Shown here: piece after piece, positions 12,290 to 26,228 of the stretch
Position numbering within the stretch: position 1 is the stretch's first letter
Layout: each line of letters opens with the position of its first letter
NCBI GenBank assembly: GCA_002914845.1
Contig: JXTC01000349.1
Coordinates: forward strand, 66,832-130,831
Source: Trema orientale
Taxonomy: Eukaryota > Streptophyta > Magnoliopsida > Rosales > Cannabaceae
DNA: 64,000 bases
Direction of reading: 5' to 3'
Translations under genes and position numbers: made by a program
Notes under the pieces: model-generated
What the model saw: the letters and a program-made list of their open reading frames with translations, nothing else
The model's database searches: none
What the model was told of the DNA's origin: nothing

Positions 12290-12376
12290 AAATTTACTGT
12301 ATGAACTTAGTTAAAACAAAAGCACCGTATTTGTGTTAATTCTTTTCAAAACACCGTGTTATGTCTAATTTTCCCC

Positions 12377-12385
12377 AAAAATTAA
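12377..12385. repeat. Shared target-site copy AAAAATTAA (middle)
   Basis: It lies exactly between the start of element L and the end of element T copy 2, with no spare base on either side. Confidence 0.6.
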
Positions 12386-13900
12386 GGGATTTGGACATTT
12401 ATACATATTTTTTAAAAAATAATACTAAATTTACGACCTTTCAAAAATAATAAAAATTTCGTACGACGTTTTCAGGGTATTTTTCTAAATATTTTGGGAG
12501 CTAGAAAATGCAGTAGCATATTAGTAAATAAGCCATCGTTTTTTTATAGGAAACCACGAAAGTTTCCTGGAAACCAATTTGGTTTCCTATTAGCCGAATG
12601 TCCTGTACGTAAATAAATTACAGAAAACCACAAAAATTTTCTAGAAACTGTTATGATTTCTTTTTTGCAAAAAGCCATGCAGCTAAATAAATCAAAGGAA
12701 ACCACTAAGGTTTCTAATAAACTACTAGAAACTATCATGGTTTCCTTTATGCAGAATTTCATGTACCTAAGTAAATCACAAGAAACCATAGAAATCATTA
12801 TGATTTCCTTTAGCATAATACTCTATAGCTAAGTAAATTACAGGAAACCAAGAAGGTTTCTTGAAGACCATTGTGGTTTCTAATTTGCAGAATGCTTTGT
12901 AGCTAAATAAATTACAGGAAACCACGAAAGTTTCATAGAAACCATTGTGATTTCTTTTTCAAATCACAGAAAAATAATGAAAGTTTCGTGAAAATTATTG
13001 TAGTTTCTTTTTTGCAGAATGCCCTTTAGTAAGAATTGAGTGAGGCATTGAAAAAAGGACGTTGTAAAATATGATCAAGTTCTCAAATTAAGTAATTATA
13101 TTTTTTAAGTAAAAGCAACAAAAAACTATTTAATACCAAATTAGATTTCGATTTCAAGAATAGCAATAACCATCTTATTTTTTTAAGGAAACCAAATTAG
13201 TTTGAACTAGAAACTAATTTAGTTTCTGATTTCTATTTCTTGATTGACTATTGGATTCTAATGACCACAACTAATAGTTGGAAACCAAGAGTAAAAATGG
13301 TTTCTAGCTTCTAATATTAGTTTTTTTAAAAAAAAAAAATAAAATGAGTTTTGAAAAATGAATTCAAAAAAGAAAATACGAAAAAAGGAATAACTAAAGG
13401 AAAAAGACTTAAAATAAATAAGCAAAATAAAAGTTAAAAAGAAAAGAGTAATAAAGTTCGATGTGAAAAAAAATTAAAAAGAGAAAATGAAAAAGGAAAA
13501 ATAAAGAATAAGAAAGAAGATAACAAAGAAACCATAAGCGAACAAGAAAAAAAAAAAGCTAGAAAAAAAAAGGTTCAGGAAAAAGAAAAAAAAGTTTAGG
13601 AAAAAGGAAAAAGAAAAAGAAAAAAAGTTATAGAATTGGGAATTGATCCCATGATGGGAATGACAAAATGGACCATGCTCATCGACAGATCCAACAATAT
13701 TCCCAGTTAGTTTTGAGCATCTTTTTATTATAAATGGTTTTTTTACAAAAAATAGTTTTATTTACGGAAATGCTACCGCATAACTTATAATGTAAAAGGT
13801 GGTCTATTTTTAAAAAAAGATCGTACAAAAAGAAGTGTATTAGGCTGAGTCATATTTTTGGCAATATTTTTCTAAAAATAGTATAACATATCATTTTTCC
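12386..13900 (-). mobile_element. Repeat family T, copy 2, Mutator-like, minus strand
   Basis: On the minus strand it ends GTATAAATGTCCAAATCCC at 12386. It starts GGAAAAATGATATGTTATAC at 13900, similar to the GGGAAAATTACACAATATAC start of its neighbours. AAAAATTAA flanks both sides. From 12,540 to 13,030 it holds about six diverged 72-76-bp units with GGAAACCACGAAAGTTTC-type words. A purine-rich stretch follows at 13,330-13,630. No coding region. The 3' end and array match copies at 6.0 and 60.0 kb well; the 5' limit rests on the 9-mer and the weaker start match. Confidence 0.55.
13330..13630. repeat. Purine-rich tract
   Basis: About 300 bp in which the plus strand is nearly all A and G (AAAAGAAAAAG-type words), with few C or T. 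It lies inside T copy 2. Confidence 0.8.
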
Positions 13901-13909
13901 AAAAATTAA
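13901..13909. repeat. Target-site copy AAAAATTAA (right)
   Basis: Third exact copy of the 9-mer, directly after the start of T copy 2. Confidence 0.6.
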
Positions 13910-13924
13910 CGAGTATTGAGTCTA

Positions 13925-14348
13925 ATTTTCACCGGGAAAATTACACAATATACGGTGTTTTTGAAAAAAATTTGAAAAATATGGTGGTTTTCTGTTTTCT
14001 AAGATACGGCACAGTTTTTATTAGAAAAATACCGTTTTCAAAAAATATTTAGAAAAATATCAATTTTTAAAATGATAACTAGTTTCTGGTAACCAGTTTT
14101 TGGAAACTGGTTAACTAGTAACCAAAGATATTTATAACTGATATATAACTGGTAACCAGTAACCGGTAACTAGTTTCTAAAAACCGGTAACTAATAACTA
14201 TTTTAAAAATAGTATTTTTATAAATATTTTTAAAAAGTGATATTTTCTTAATAAAAACTGTACGAAAATTAGAAAAAAATTTGACTTCCGTATTTTTGTA
14301 ATTTTTTTCAGTTTTTGTAGGTATAAGTGTTAGAAACCCATTTTCACC
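13925..14348. mobile_element. Mutator-like MITE, family E, copy 1, with 9-bp target duplication
   Basis: The element is 13,934-14,339 (406 bp), starting GGGAAAATTACACAATATAC and ending GTATAAGTGTTAGAAACCC. The 9-mer ATTTTCACC is present exactly at 13,925-13,933 and 14,340-14,348. That target length fits the Mutator superfamily. The middle is a run of palindromic words (GGTAACCAG, CTGGTTAACTAG, AACCGGTAACTAG) between mirror-like TAGAAAAATATCA and GATATTTT blocks. Non-coding; it needs a transposase from elsewhere. Confidence 0.85.
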
Positions 14349-14999
14349 AGAAACATTGTTAAGAAGGGTTGGCAAGGCCCAACTTTGCAACGTCTACTGG
14401 GGTGCATGGAAGGGAAGAAGACTTCCAGTTAAGGGCCAATAATGGGCCTCTAGAGTACGAATCCACATGACGGTCCAATCCAATATGCAGGTCTCTTTCG
14501 TGTTGCGGGAGCATTATTGAAGGCTAAACGACACCGTGTAGTTATAATCACCCCAAAGTCCAAAACACCTGAAAGAGGGAGACTCGAGAGTGAGTGACTG
14601 GTAGCTGTAGCTATGCAGGAAGCAATGTGCCGCCTCCAATTTCAGCAGCTTTACTCAAATATTGGATTTGGCCCCACCATCCATTTGTCCCCGCCCATAT
14701 TCAAAGTGACTTGACTGGTAGTTGAATTGAGCTTTTAGACTAACGGTTGCTCTTTTCGCTTGGTTTGGTTGTTGGCTCGCTAAACCATTTCACCTCACCC
14801 CTAACGAATGTTTAGCGTCTATCACCAACAGGCGGCCCTATTACAGCATGACACGTCACCATCGTCGGACTGTGTTAAATGTAAAAGCTAAGTGTTGTCT
14901 GTTGACCTATGGAGGAAATAATTTCGCTCTAATTTTGTTGGTGGGAACACCGAAAGGTTTATACTCCTTCATGCAGCAGAACCTCTCTCCGTCTTTTTT
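14349..14999. other. Upstream region of the aspartic protease gene
   Basis: Less AT-rich than the DNA to its left and probably the promoter. A TTTATAC word near 14,958 could be a weak TATA box. Nothing else can be assigned. Confidence 0.4.
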
Positions 15000-15088
15000 C
15001 CCTCTTTGTTTCCCCCCACCCTCATCAGAGGCTCTGACTTTGGTTTCTTTCCAGTTTGTTTGCACCTCTGAAGCCCCCACTCAAAGAT
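15000..15088 (+). other. 5' UTR exon of the aspartic protease gene (start approximate)
   Basis: A CT-rich leader is followed by a strong donor, AGAT|GTAAGT, at 15,089. The intron 15,089-15,732 (644 bp) ends TTTTTTGCAG, nine bases before the start codon. The transcription start is not visible and the left limit is a guess. Confidence 0.6.
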
Positions 15089-15702
15089 GTAAGTCCATTT
15101 TTTTTTTTTAAAAATAAATTTTCTTTTTGCTTCAAAATTATGAATTAATGTCTATTTAATCGGGTTTATGTTGTTAAAAGAGAGAATTTTGTTAGTGTTT
15201 ATCTGAAGAGTTTGTAGCTTTCCTTATATCTTCTTTTTCGCTTTGAATCAATGGATTAAACCAGTTGTAATAGGAAAGATTAAATTTTAAATTTGTCTGT
15301 GTGCATAGATGAGATTGATTGCGTTTCTTTCTGAATTATGGATTGGAACAGTTGTAATAGTATTTGGTTTGTATTTTCCTTGTTTTTTGTGCTCCCAAAA
15401 TGTCTGCTGAAGAAGAAAAAATGGTTTTGGATCTCCATTTTCACTTTGAAAAAAAAAAAAAAAAAAAAGAAAGAAGAAACGGATATGTCACCAAGCAAAC
15501 CCGAAGACTTGACAATCTTTTATTTGATTTTTACATGATAAAATGATATGATTGATTTGCTGCCTTGGTCAGACTTGCTAATTTTGTTTCGCATGCTGAA
15601 AAGAAAATATGTTTTCTTCCCTTTCTGATTAATTAAAATATAGGTCTTTGAGTTATAATGAAAAATTCTTAGTTTTTAGCACTTTGCTTATGTGGTCTTT
15701 GA

Positions 15703-19073
<3,371 letters not shown>

Positions 19074-19488
19074 AAGCTCCAACCCCATTTTACATCTCTT
19101 AATTATGTCTATGAAGAAAACTTCTACTGATATTTTATCATCTCTTCGTTTATCAATAAGTCTTTATGTGTTGGACATGAACCTTAATCTTCTAAATCTG
19201 TATATATAAATGAAGATGGTGACGGTAAAGTGTATAACTTGTATGTACAACAGGCAGGGGTTAAACTATATATCAATGTATTTTTTTGCGGGCTCCAGAG
19301 AAGTATAATTTAGAGCGCTTAGTTTGAGTTTGCTTGACAATATTTATGGCTTTTATTTCATGTTTTCATAAGTAAAATTAAGAGTGAAGATGCTTTCTAG
19401 ATGTTATTAGAGAAGATCCTTATCACGGATTTTATTTATTTGTTTAAATAAAACAAAGTAAAACACTGCCAAACAAGTCTTTAAGTAG
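19074..19488 (+). other. 3' UTR and downstream DNA of the protease gene
   Basis: Possible poly(A) signals are TCAATAAGTC near 19,153 and TATATAAATG near 19,205. The rest is AT-rich with no feature. Confidence 0.45.
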
Positions 19489-19860
19489 TATAAAATAGGG
19501 GAAATTACACAATATATGGTATTTCTGAAAAAAATTTTGAAAAATATGCTGGTTTTGTGTTTTTTAAGGTGTGGTACGGTCTTTATTAAAAAAATATCAT
19601 TTTTTAAAAAATATTAGAAAAATACTATTTTTTAAAATAGTAACTAGTTTCTGGAAACTGGTAACTAGTAACTAAAGATATTTATAACTAGTATATAACT
19701 AGTAACCAGTAACCAATTTCTCGAGACTGGTAACCAATAACTATTTTAAAAATGATATTTTTTTAAATATCTTTTAAAAATTAGAAAAAAATATGACTTC
19801 CGTATATTTGTAATTTTTTTCGGTTTTTGTAGGTATAAGTATTAGAAACCCTATAAAATA
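19489..19860. mobile_element. Mutator-like MITE, family E, copy 2, with 9-bp target duplication
   Basis: The element is 19,498-19,851 (354 bp), starting GGGGAAATTACACAATATAT and ending GTATAAGTATTAGAAACCC. TATAAAATA is duplicated exactly at 19,489-19,497 and 19,852-19,860. The interior matches copy 1 along its length, including the ACTAGT/GGTAACC palindromes. Non-coding. Confidence 0.87.
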
Positions 19861-19939
19861 TAAATGTTTAAAATGGGGAGAGAGAGGCAACGGCCGGGAA
19901 AACAACAATAAATCAGTAAAACGCCAGTGATGATATCCC

Positions 19940-20110
19940 ATAATTGTAGGCAGAAATAATCTTAACTATCGAAAGTATCTCTAAACAACAATGTATTCTG
20001 AAACGACTGTAGAGTTTTTAAAACGACATAAATATAGACAGAAACTCTAAAACGACAAAACGGTAAAAAGCACGGAAAGGACAATGAATAACATTATGCT
20101 TTGAAACTAC
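19940..20110. repeat. Array of ACGACAAT-like words, left block
   Basis: GAAACGACTG, AAAACGACAT, AAAACGACAAAACGG and GGACAATGAA occur within 170 bp on one strand at irregular spacing. The same kind of text resumes at 20,885 after repeat R copy 2. Confidence 0.55.
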
Positions 20111-20199
20111 GGCATATAGATATGTTTTATAGAAAAGGACTGCCTAAGTAAAAACAATTATCTTATGGGGGAATTTACACCTAGAGGTGTACTAAGCCG

Positions 20200-20770
20200 C
20201 ACATGATTAAAAAAAGACTCACACAAATGTTTTCAAAATTAATCCTCATTCTCATGCCACACATTGAAAATTATTTGGATATGTTATTCCTTAACAAACT
20301 CTAAAAGATATTCTTCTCCAACACACCCCAAATTATTTTTGCCACAATCACCACTTGCAGCACTCTGTCACCATTGTCGGTCTTGATCCCAATCCCGGCG
20401 ACGCCTCTGCTCAACTAATATCTAAAATTTTCGATCGTAGTTGAAATTGTACTGCTGCTTCTCCCGGCCGATCTAGTCAATTTTCGACTGGGGTCGAGCC
20501 ACTGTTCAACTGTAGTTGAACAATCTCAACCTCGGCCGAACATGGTTGGCCGTCTTATCGGCGCCACTTCCTTCACTTTTGATTTTTTGGACTTGATTGA
20601 AAATTTTCTACTAGAGTCGAGTTGGGGATAATTTTAGAATTTTAAAATTTTTATTAAATGAACATCTTAGATTTATAAATGGTTTTTAGGCTGGTTGTTC
20701 TTTTTTTCATCATATTCTTTAAAAAAGGGGTCAAAGATGATAATGCCCCCTAAACTGTTCAATAAAGCGT
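20200..20770. repeat. Dispersed repeat R, copy 2
   Basis: Collinear with 6,640-7,290: TTTTTGCCAC, CACCA, GGTC-TTGATCCC-AATCCC, then repeated TTTTCGA(C/T) words and a similar AT tail. It is richer in GC than its neighbours. It appears to split the ACGACAAT-word region, so it probably arrived later. Confidence 0.5.
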
Positions 20771-20884
20771 AGATGCCTTGTGACATGTTATTTCTTTTTT
20801 TCTTTTTTTTTTCTTGTGACATGTTATTTCGTACTAGATCTTTTTTAAACAAAAACAAATAACTTCTCTTTACTGCAAAAAACA

Positions 20885-21500
20885 CACGATTCTATTCTAC
20901 CCCCTGAAACGACAATGAATTTCTGAAATGACATTAGAATATAGGCATAAGAAATGTAAAACGACAATACCCTGAAATGTAGGGAACATAAAAAAAAATA
21001 AAAAAAAAATTGAGGACATCATGTCATAGAAATGACATATACTAGATAAAGGAGAGTAAATCTCACTGCGCCATTAATGCTGTAAATGACCATATATTCA
21101 GAAAACGACAATACTTTACAAACTGCTGCAACTTAAAAACGAGAATGCCTAAAAAACATGGGAACGACAATAAATTTTCATAGAACACCATTATACGACA
21201 ACATCGTGACAACGATAATTTATACAACCAAAACTGACGATCAACAAAAATGACACGATTTGAGAAAGAACCGACGACAATAACTTTAAAAACAAACGGG
21301 GTATGATATTAATGGGATACGAGAATCTCTTCTAAAATAGTTTAGGGATAAAAGAAAAATGACAACATATTATGTAAACGGCAACAAATTTCAAAACGAC
21401 AATGAATTCAACATACATAAAGAACGGAAACAAAATTTTGAGACGATAACAGCTGTAAAAAACAGCAATATCTCATATAACGATAAAATAACGATAGAGA
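20885..21500. repeat. Array of ACGACAAT-like words, right block
   Basis: More than a dozen AACGACAAT-like words (AAAACGACAATAC, GGAACGACAATAAA, CCGACGACAATAAC, AAAACGACAATGAATT and variants) fall at irregular 15-60-bp intervals, all on the plus strand. There is no fixed period and no open frame. Confidence 0.65.
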
Positions 21501-24500
21501 CACCAAAAACTTACATTAGTTGATGTGACATATATTTCAATCACTTCCTATTTTAAAGTGGAATCACATCAGTTGATATAGCATGTATTTCATACGTGAT
21601 GTTCATATTAATAAAAGTGTGAGATCCATATATAAATTTTGTAATGCGTCCTATTCCAACGTTAATGTACAGTGCTAAACACAAGTGCTGCTCTATAAGA
21701 TTGCTCTAATTAATTGGAAAAAAAATAAAGAGAAATTATAGATAACGTAATTAAGATCAAGATCTAAAGAGGTAAAATTAAAAATAAAAACTAGCCTCTA
21801 CATCTTTAGAAATTTAATCTTTCTCCTCTTTAAAACTTATTTCTCTTGAAGTTTACTTTATCGGATTGGAATATCCTTGGTTGATCTCTTTACAATTTCC
21901 CTAGTTTATTTATTTTATTTTATATTTTCTATTTCAATAATTCTTTCATTTTTATGAAAGTCTTTGTTTGCCTATATTTGTTTCTATAGTGGATTTAGTT
22001 TATTTCGTTATTTCCTCAGGATTTAATCATTCTAAGATCCAATTTGAAAGAATTTATGTCTTCTAAGATTGTCTTATGTGGAATATTACCATTATATCAA
22101 TTAAAAGAGCCAACTCAAATAAAGATAATAAAGTGCAATTTGAAAAAGTCGAGAAAATTTTATTTAATGGATCTCTTCTTATGGTTGTGCATATGAGTCA
22201 CCTGCACACAATGTTTTACATTAATTAAATATAATAATTTGATTGATCGTTTAGTTGTATATTTTATGTATTACTTTGATTTTTGTATTAGATTCATTAT
22301 TTAAATGATTAAATGAAAGTATATTTAAAAAAAAAGGAGGGCCATTTCGTTGTTATTTGTACGAATAGGTTTATGTAAAAGACAGAAATGTTACACGGGT
22401 GACAGGACAAATTAACACAACACAATCAAAACAGGTATTAACAATTATTTCAAGCTATTCCTTCCGGGACATGACTTCAAGCTGACATAATACCTACTTA
22501 ATAAGGACCCCAGAAGGCCATATCATTCTGTTAAAAAGTGATTGGGACCCCTTAATGCCCAATTATATTCTCTCAATCTTTTATACATTTATAGTTCTAG
22601 AAGCACTTTGGGCTTGTCCACGTGTCCCGAGCTGAGAGAATTACAATATGAACGCACTTCTTTTCAACTCCAACGAAGTATGTTGTGACAGATAAACAAA
22701 CTTAAATGGAGAGAACTATACATATAGCTTTTCATATAGTACGTGTTGATTATACATCTATCCACATGGATCGACCACCGTCACACTACCTTGTTACAAG
22801 TTACAACGGAACGTCTAAGCAAAATACTCGGAAGGCATCTTATCTGTGCTAGTACTCATTGAATTGCCGGCTAACGACCTTATCATGACCAAGCAAATAA
22901 TAAGCTCTTCAAAGCAACGCTCTTAATTTCATTCGCCCAACAAACAAATAAACAAAACGCAATAAAAAGCTAAAAGCAATGCTATGAAAAGTTCAAAAGC
23001 AGTAATAATAACAATAACAATAATGATTATCAAATTGGAAAAACAAAAGGAAAAGTAAAAGATAAACATATGTGCTTCACTGCTTCTTAATCCTTACTTC
23101 TTAAACCGACTTCCTTTCTGACAAAAAAGTGCAATTCCAGCCACATGGCATGAAATTAATGGCTATTATAAGACCCTTAGAAGTTTCCATTCCTTTTTTT
23201 TTTCTTTTGAAAAAAAGCCATTATCTTTTTTGGTGAAAGCTTCCCCCCCTCCTTTTTTTTTTCTAGCAAACGAACACATACATCTCTTTCCAATGTATGA
23301 TGGAAAGTGTAAAATCTGAGGGGGAAAATTTCGAAAAGGGTCCTCCATTTCTAATCAATTTGAAAGACAAAAATATATTTTTTATCCCCGAAAAAGAAAA
23401 ATTCTTAAATGGACTTCTTACTATAAGTAAACGAATAAATAGAACTGGTGGGTACACAGAATATAAAAAACAAAAATATCAGGAAGGATTACTTTCTATG
23501 CATTTATGATAACCAATCAAATACAACCCTATTGGCATATATACTAATTAATAAGCCAGGTTCGAGTTCGTTGTGTTAAATGGCAATTGAAAGGGCTCTC
23601 ATTTCCCGACTCAATTTAATACTAAAAGATGAAAATATACCATTATATTCTGTTGTTACAGCTAAGTAATTTTAATGAAAAGAAAAAGCATTAAATCCTT
23701 TATCCTCTGCCGTAAGACAAAGACATCCATTTTTATTAAATAAGCCAGCAGTGGATAATAAAAGAGGGAAGAACCATCAATAAAAATATATACAATTCCT
23801 TTAATTTCACGTTTGCTACATATAAACTCATGTAAACGTAGTCACCTCCATGCCCACATACATATAAAAGGTGCACTTTTAGCTTCAACGAATACACATG
23901 TTTCATCTCGCGTGGTCCATAATTTGGACCTTGTTTTCCTTACAAATTAAAATCGAATTAAATAAAATGTGACACACGTGAGTTGCGTGTGAAACAAAAC
24001 CCTCCTCATGGTTTTCAATCTTACAAGCCACGCATATATGTAGCGAGAGAATTAGCTTCGTGTTGGTCCAACCAACTGAGAGAAAATTTTGACAGAAGTT
24101 TAGATTAGGGACAACTACTACTAAATATTCGGATGTTACTGTAGTAGATTCTTAATTAGAGCCGTTGGCATTTTACATTATTTTTTAGAAATATAATAAA
24201 AATAAAAATAAAAATAAAACCTCTCTACCTGCTTATTTAGTGAGAATTGTTTACTTTTGGAATTAGTTACAACCTCTTTACCACTTTTTTGGTCTTTTGC
24301 TTTGATTCCACACTTTAACTCTCCTCCAAACCACCTGCATTCCTACCTTTTATTAATTTAATTTTAATTATATCATATTAATTAGTCTTTATACCACGTT
24401 ATGTAATATGATAATTAAGGTGTATACCTAAAGGTGTGTAGGCATGTTAACCCATATAATTTTCGTGCTATGAGAATCACATTTTTGTTTGCTTTTTGAA

Positions 24501-25930
24501 GATTAAAAAATGAGATATCAAACAATTACAAGTTATATATCTTCCTCAATATTGATTAGTATAATGGTGTGTCAATGTCAAGAAGAAAAACCAAAATGAG
24601 ATGATTGCTCTAGTTTACTTGGTTGAATCCTTCTGCTTCTTTTCTTTTATAGGTGGCTAGTATGGAGTGGATCGTCGTCTATTGTCTGCACATATACAAG
24701 AAATTGAGTTTGTGTATTGGTAGTAGTGAGTACCCACATACTCCAATATGCATCATGATTGCTTTACTTGGAGGACACAATTAGTCCTCTGTTTAAAGTT
24801 TAGTGATTTTGAGATGTAATTAGCCCTTGAAATAAAGCTTTCTAGAAGATGCCGGCATGGTAAGATTATACTTACATGGGTGGGCTACTGTAGTAATTTT
24901 GACAAAGTATCTATTTCTTCAATTATAAGTTGTACCAAAATTTTTGTCAGTATACTTTGAATACAGAATTAGGTTTAGATTTTTATCCAATGAACTGATT
25001 GATCAAAGCCATGACGTTGATCAAGTACTCTGTTTTTAATTTAATTTTGGTACGAAAATTGACTTTTCTTGAAGAGGGAAAAAGCGCAGAACACCTTCGA
25101 TCCAAATCGACTAGTTAGATTTTGGCAATAGAATGTGAAAAGCATAACCAAATTTGGTCATTAACGTATGGGGATTGACCAACAATGAGAAAATACTAAA
25201 AAACGTCATGGGTAGAAATGCCAATGCAGCGAAGTCATACATAGCTTTCGAATCATATTCATATGAGAAGAGCATGGTGTTGTGGCAAATTGACTCACCT
25301 ACTTTTAAAATCTAAAAGAAAACAACTTTTACTACTGTTTTTGACTTTGACAATATATCCATATATATATTTATAATAAGGGTAAATAAGGAATAAAAAG
25401 AAAGACACATTTGTGTTTCTTATATAAAAAAAGTAACATTATTTATATATTTTCGCTATAAATTCTAGTTCGATTTACTAACGGAGTATGTAATATTACG
25501 TAACTGAAAATATTAAATATAAACGGTATTTGTGGCCCCATTAAATTGTGACAAAATATTTCACATTTTCTATGCATCAACCTATATTTGATTCTCCACT
25601 CAAAAAAAAAAAGAAAAAAAAAAGACTTCAATTTTGACATGATTTTTGGACACATATATACACTAGTTTCAACTCCATACAGAAAAGTGAAAAAGTGATG
25701 CTATAATTCAACCATATTGGTGGTTCAACTCACCCTTCAGGTTTATTTTTCAGACTCTCACACATGCACACACAAACTCACTCACACTCGTACAAAACAA
25801 AGAATCATGTTTGGATTATCCATCCAAGCTACCGCATCCCCTGAACCTCCCCAACCCCTATGACTTGTGCCGATCCCAATCCGAAACTCCAAATCTATCT
25901 CATATTCACACACGCTCTTAAACCCCCAAC
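21501..25930. other. Intergenic DNA between protease and MAPKKK genes
   Basis: 4.4 kb of AT-rich DNA with no gene that I can support. The longest frames (for example 23,297-23,509, 70 codons) have no recognisable similarity and lie in low-complexity A/T text. The last kilobase is presumably the distal promoter of the kinase gene. Confidence 0.5.
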
Positions 25931-25936
25931 CTTTAA

Positions 25937-25950
25937 CACGTGCCCACGTG
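25937..25950 (+). promoter_or_regulatory. Paired G-box / ABRE sites upstream of the MAPKKK gene
   Basis: Two perfect CACGTG palindromes at 25,937-25,942 and 25,945-25,950 are separated by two bases, about 200 bp upstream of the TATA box. CACGTG with an ACGTGCC context is a binding core for bZIP/ABF and bHLH factors. Paired ABREs are typical of ABA-induced promoters, and MAPKKK17/18 genes are known to be ABA-induced. Confidence 0.75.
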
Positions 25951-26142
25951 CCGTTTTGCCAAGCCATCAAACCAGGCGGAAGTTGCCGTCAACTCCACCC
26001 AAATTTTGACACGTTGTTAACTCACGTTAAAGGGATCGTCAACTCTCTCTCACTCTCTCTCTAGAGGTAGGGGAGAGACACCTAACCAACCAATAAAAAC
26101 TAACCTTTTAAGTATTCCCAAACTTATACCTTTTCCTTTCCC

Positions 26143-26150
26143 ATATATAA
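26143..26150 (+). promoter_or_regulatory. TATA box of the MAPKKK gene
   Basis: ATATATAAAT stands about 80 bp before the start codon, which predicts transcription from about 26,175 and a 5' UTR of some 50 bases. Confidence 0.7.
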
Positions 26151-26228
26151 ATCCCATTTTAACCTACTAAAAAGACCAAGTAAAGCTTTTCGAAAAGTTC
26201 AAACTTTCTTCCTCTCAAGCTCACCCAA

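Larger units (their letters stand above)
8745..12376 (-). mobile_element. Large non-autonomous Mutator-like element (L)
   Basis: On the minus strand it would start GGGGAAAATTAGACATAACA at 12376 and end AACTATGAAAAACCC at 8745. These ends match the smaller elements at 13,934 and 19,498 (GGG(G)AAAATTACACAATATA start, GTGTTAGAAACCC end). The flanks carry identical AAAAATTAA 9-mers, the target length of the Mutator superfamily. Inside are a 216-bp tandem array, two MITEs in (TA)n tracts and a less AT-rich stretch near 12,000-12,240 that may be captured sequence. No transposase was seen. The two ends are 3.6 kb apart and the 9-mer is AT-only, so two separate elements remain possible. Confidence 0.5.

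Noticed and set aside
23297-23509. 70-codon frame MMESVKSEGENFEKG...
   Set aside because: No known domain, no promoter or conserved context; competing frames lie on both strands of the same AT-rich stretch.
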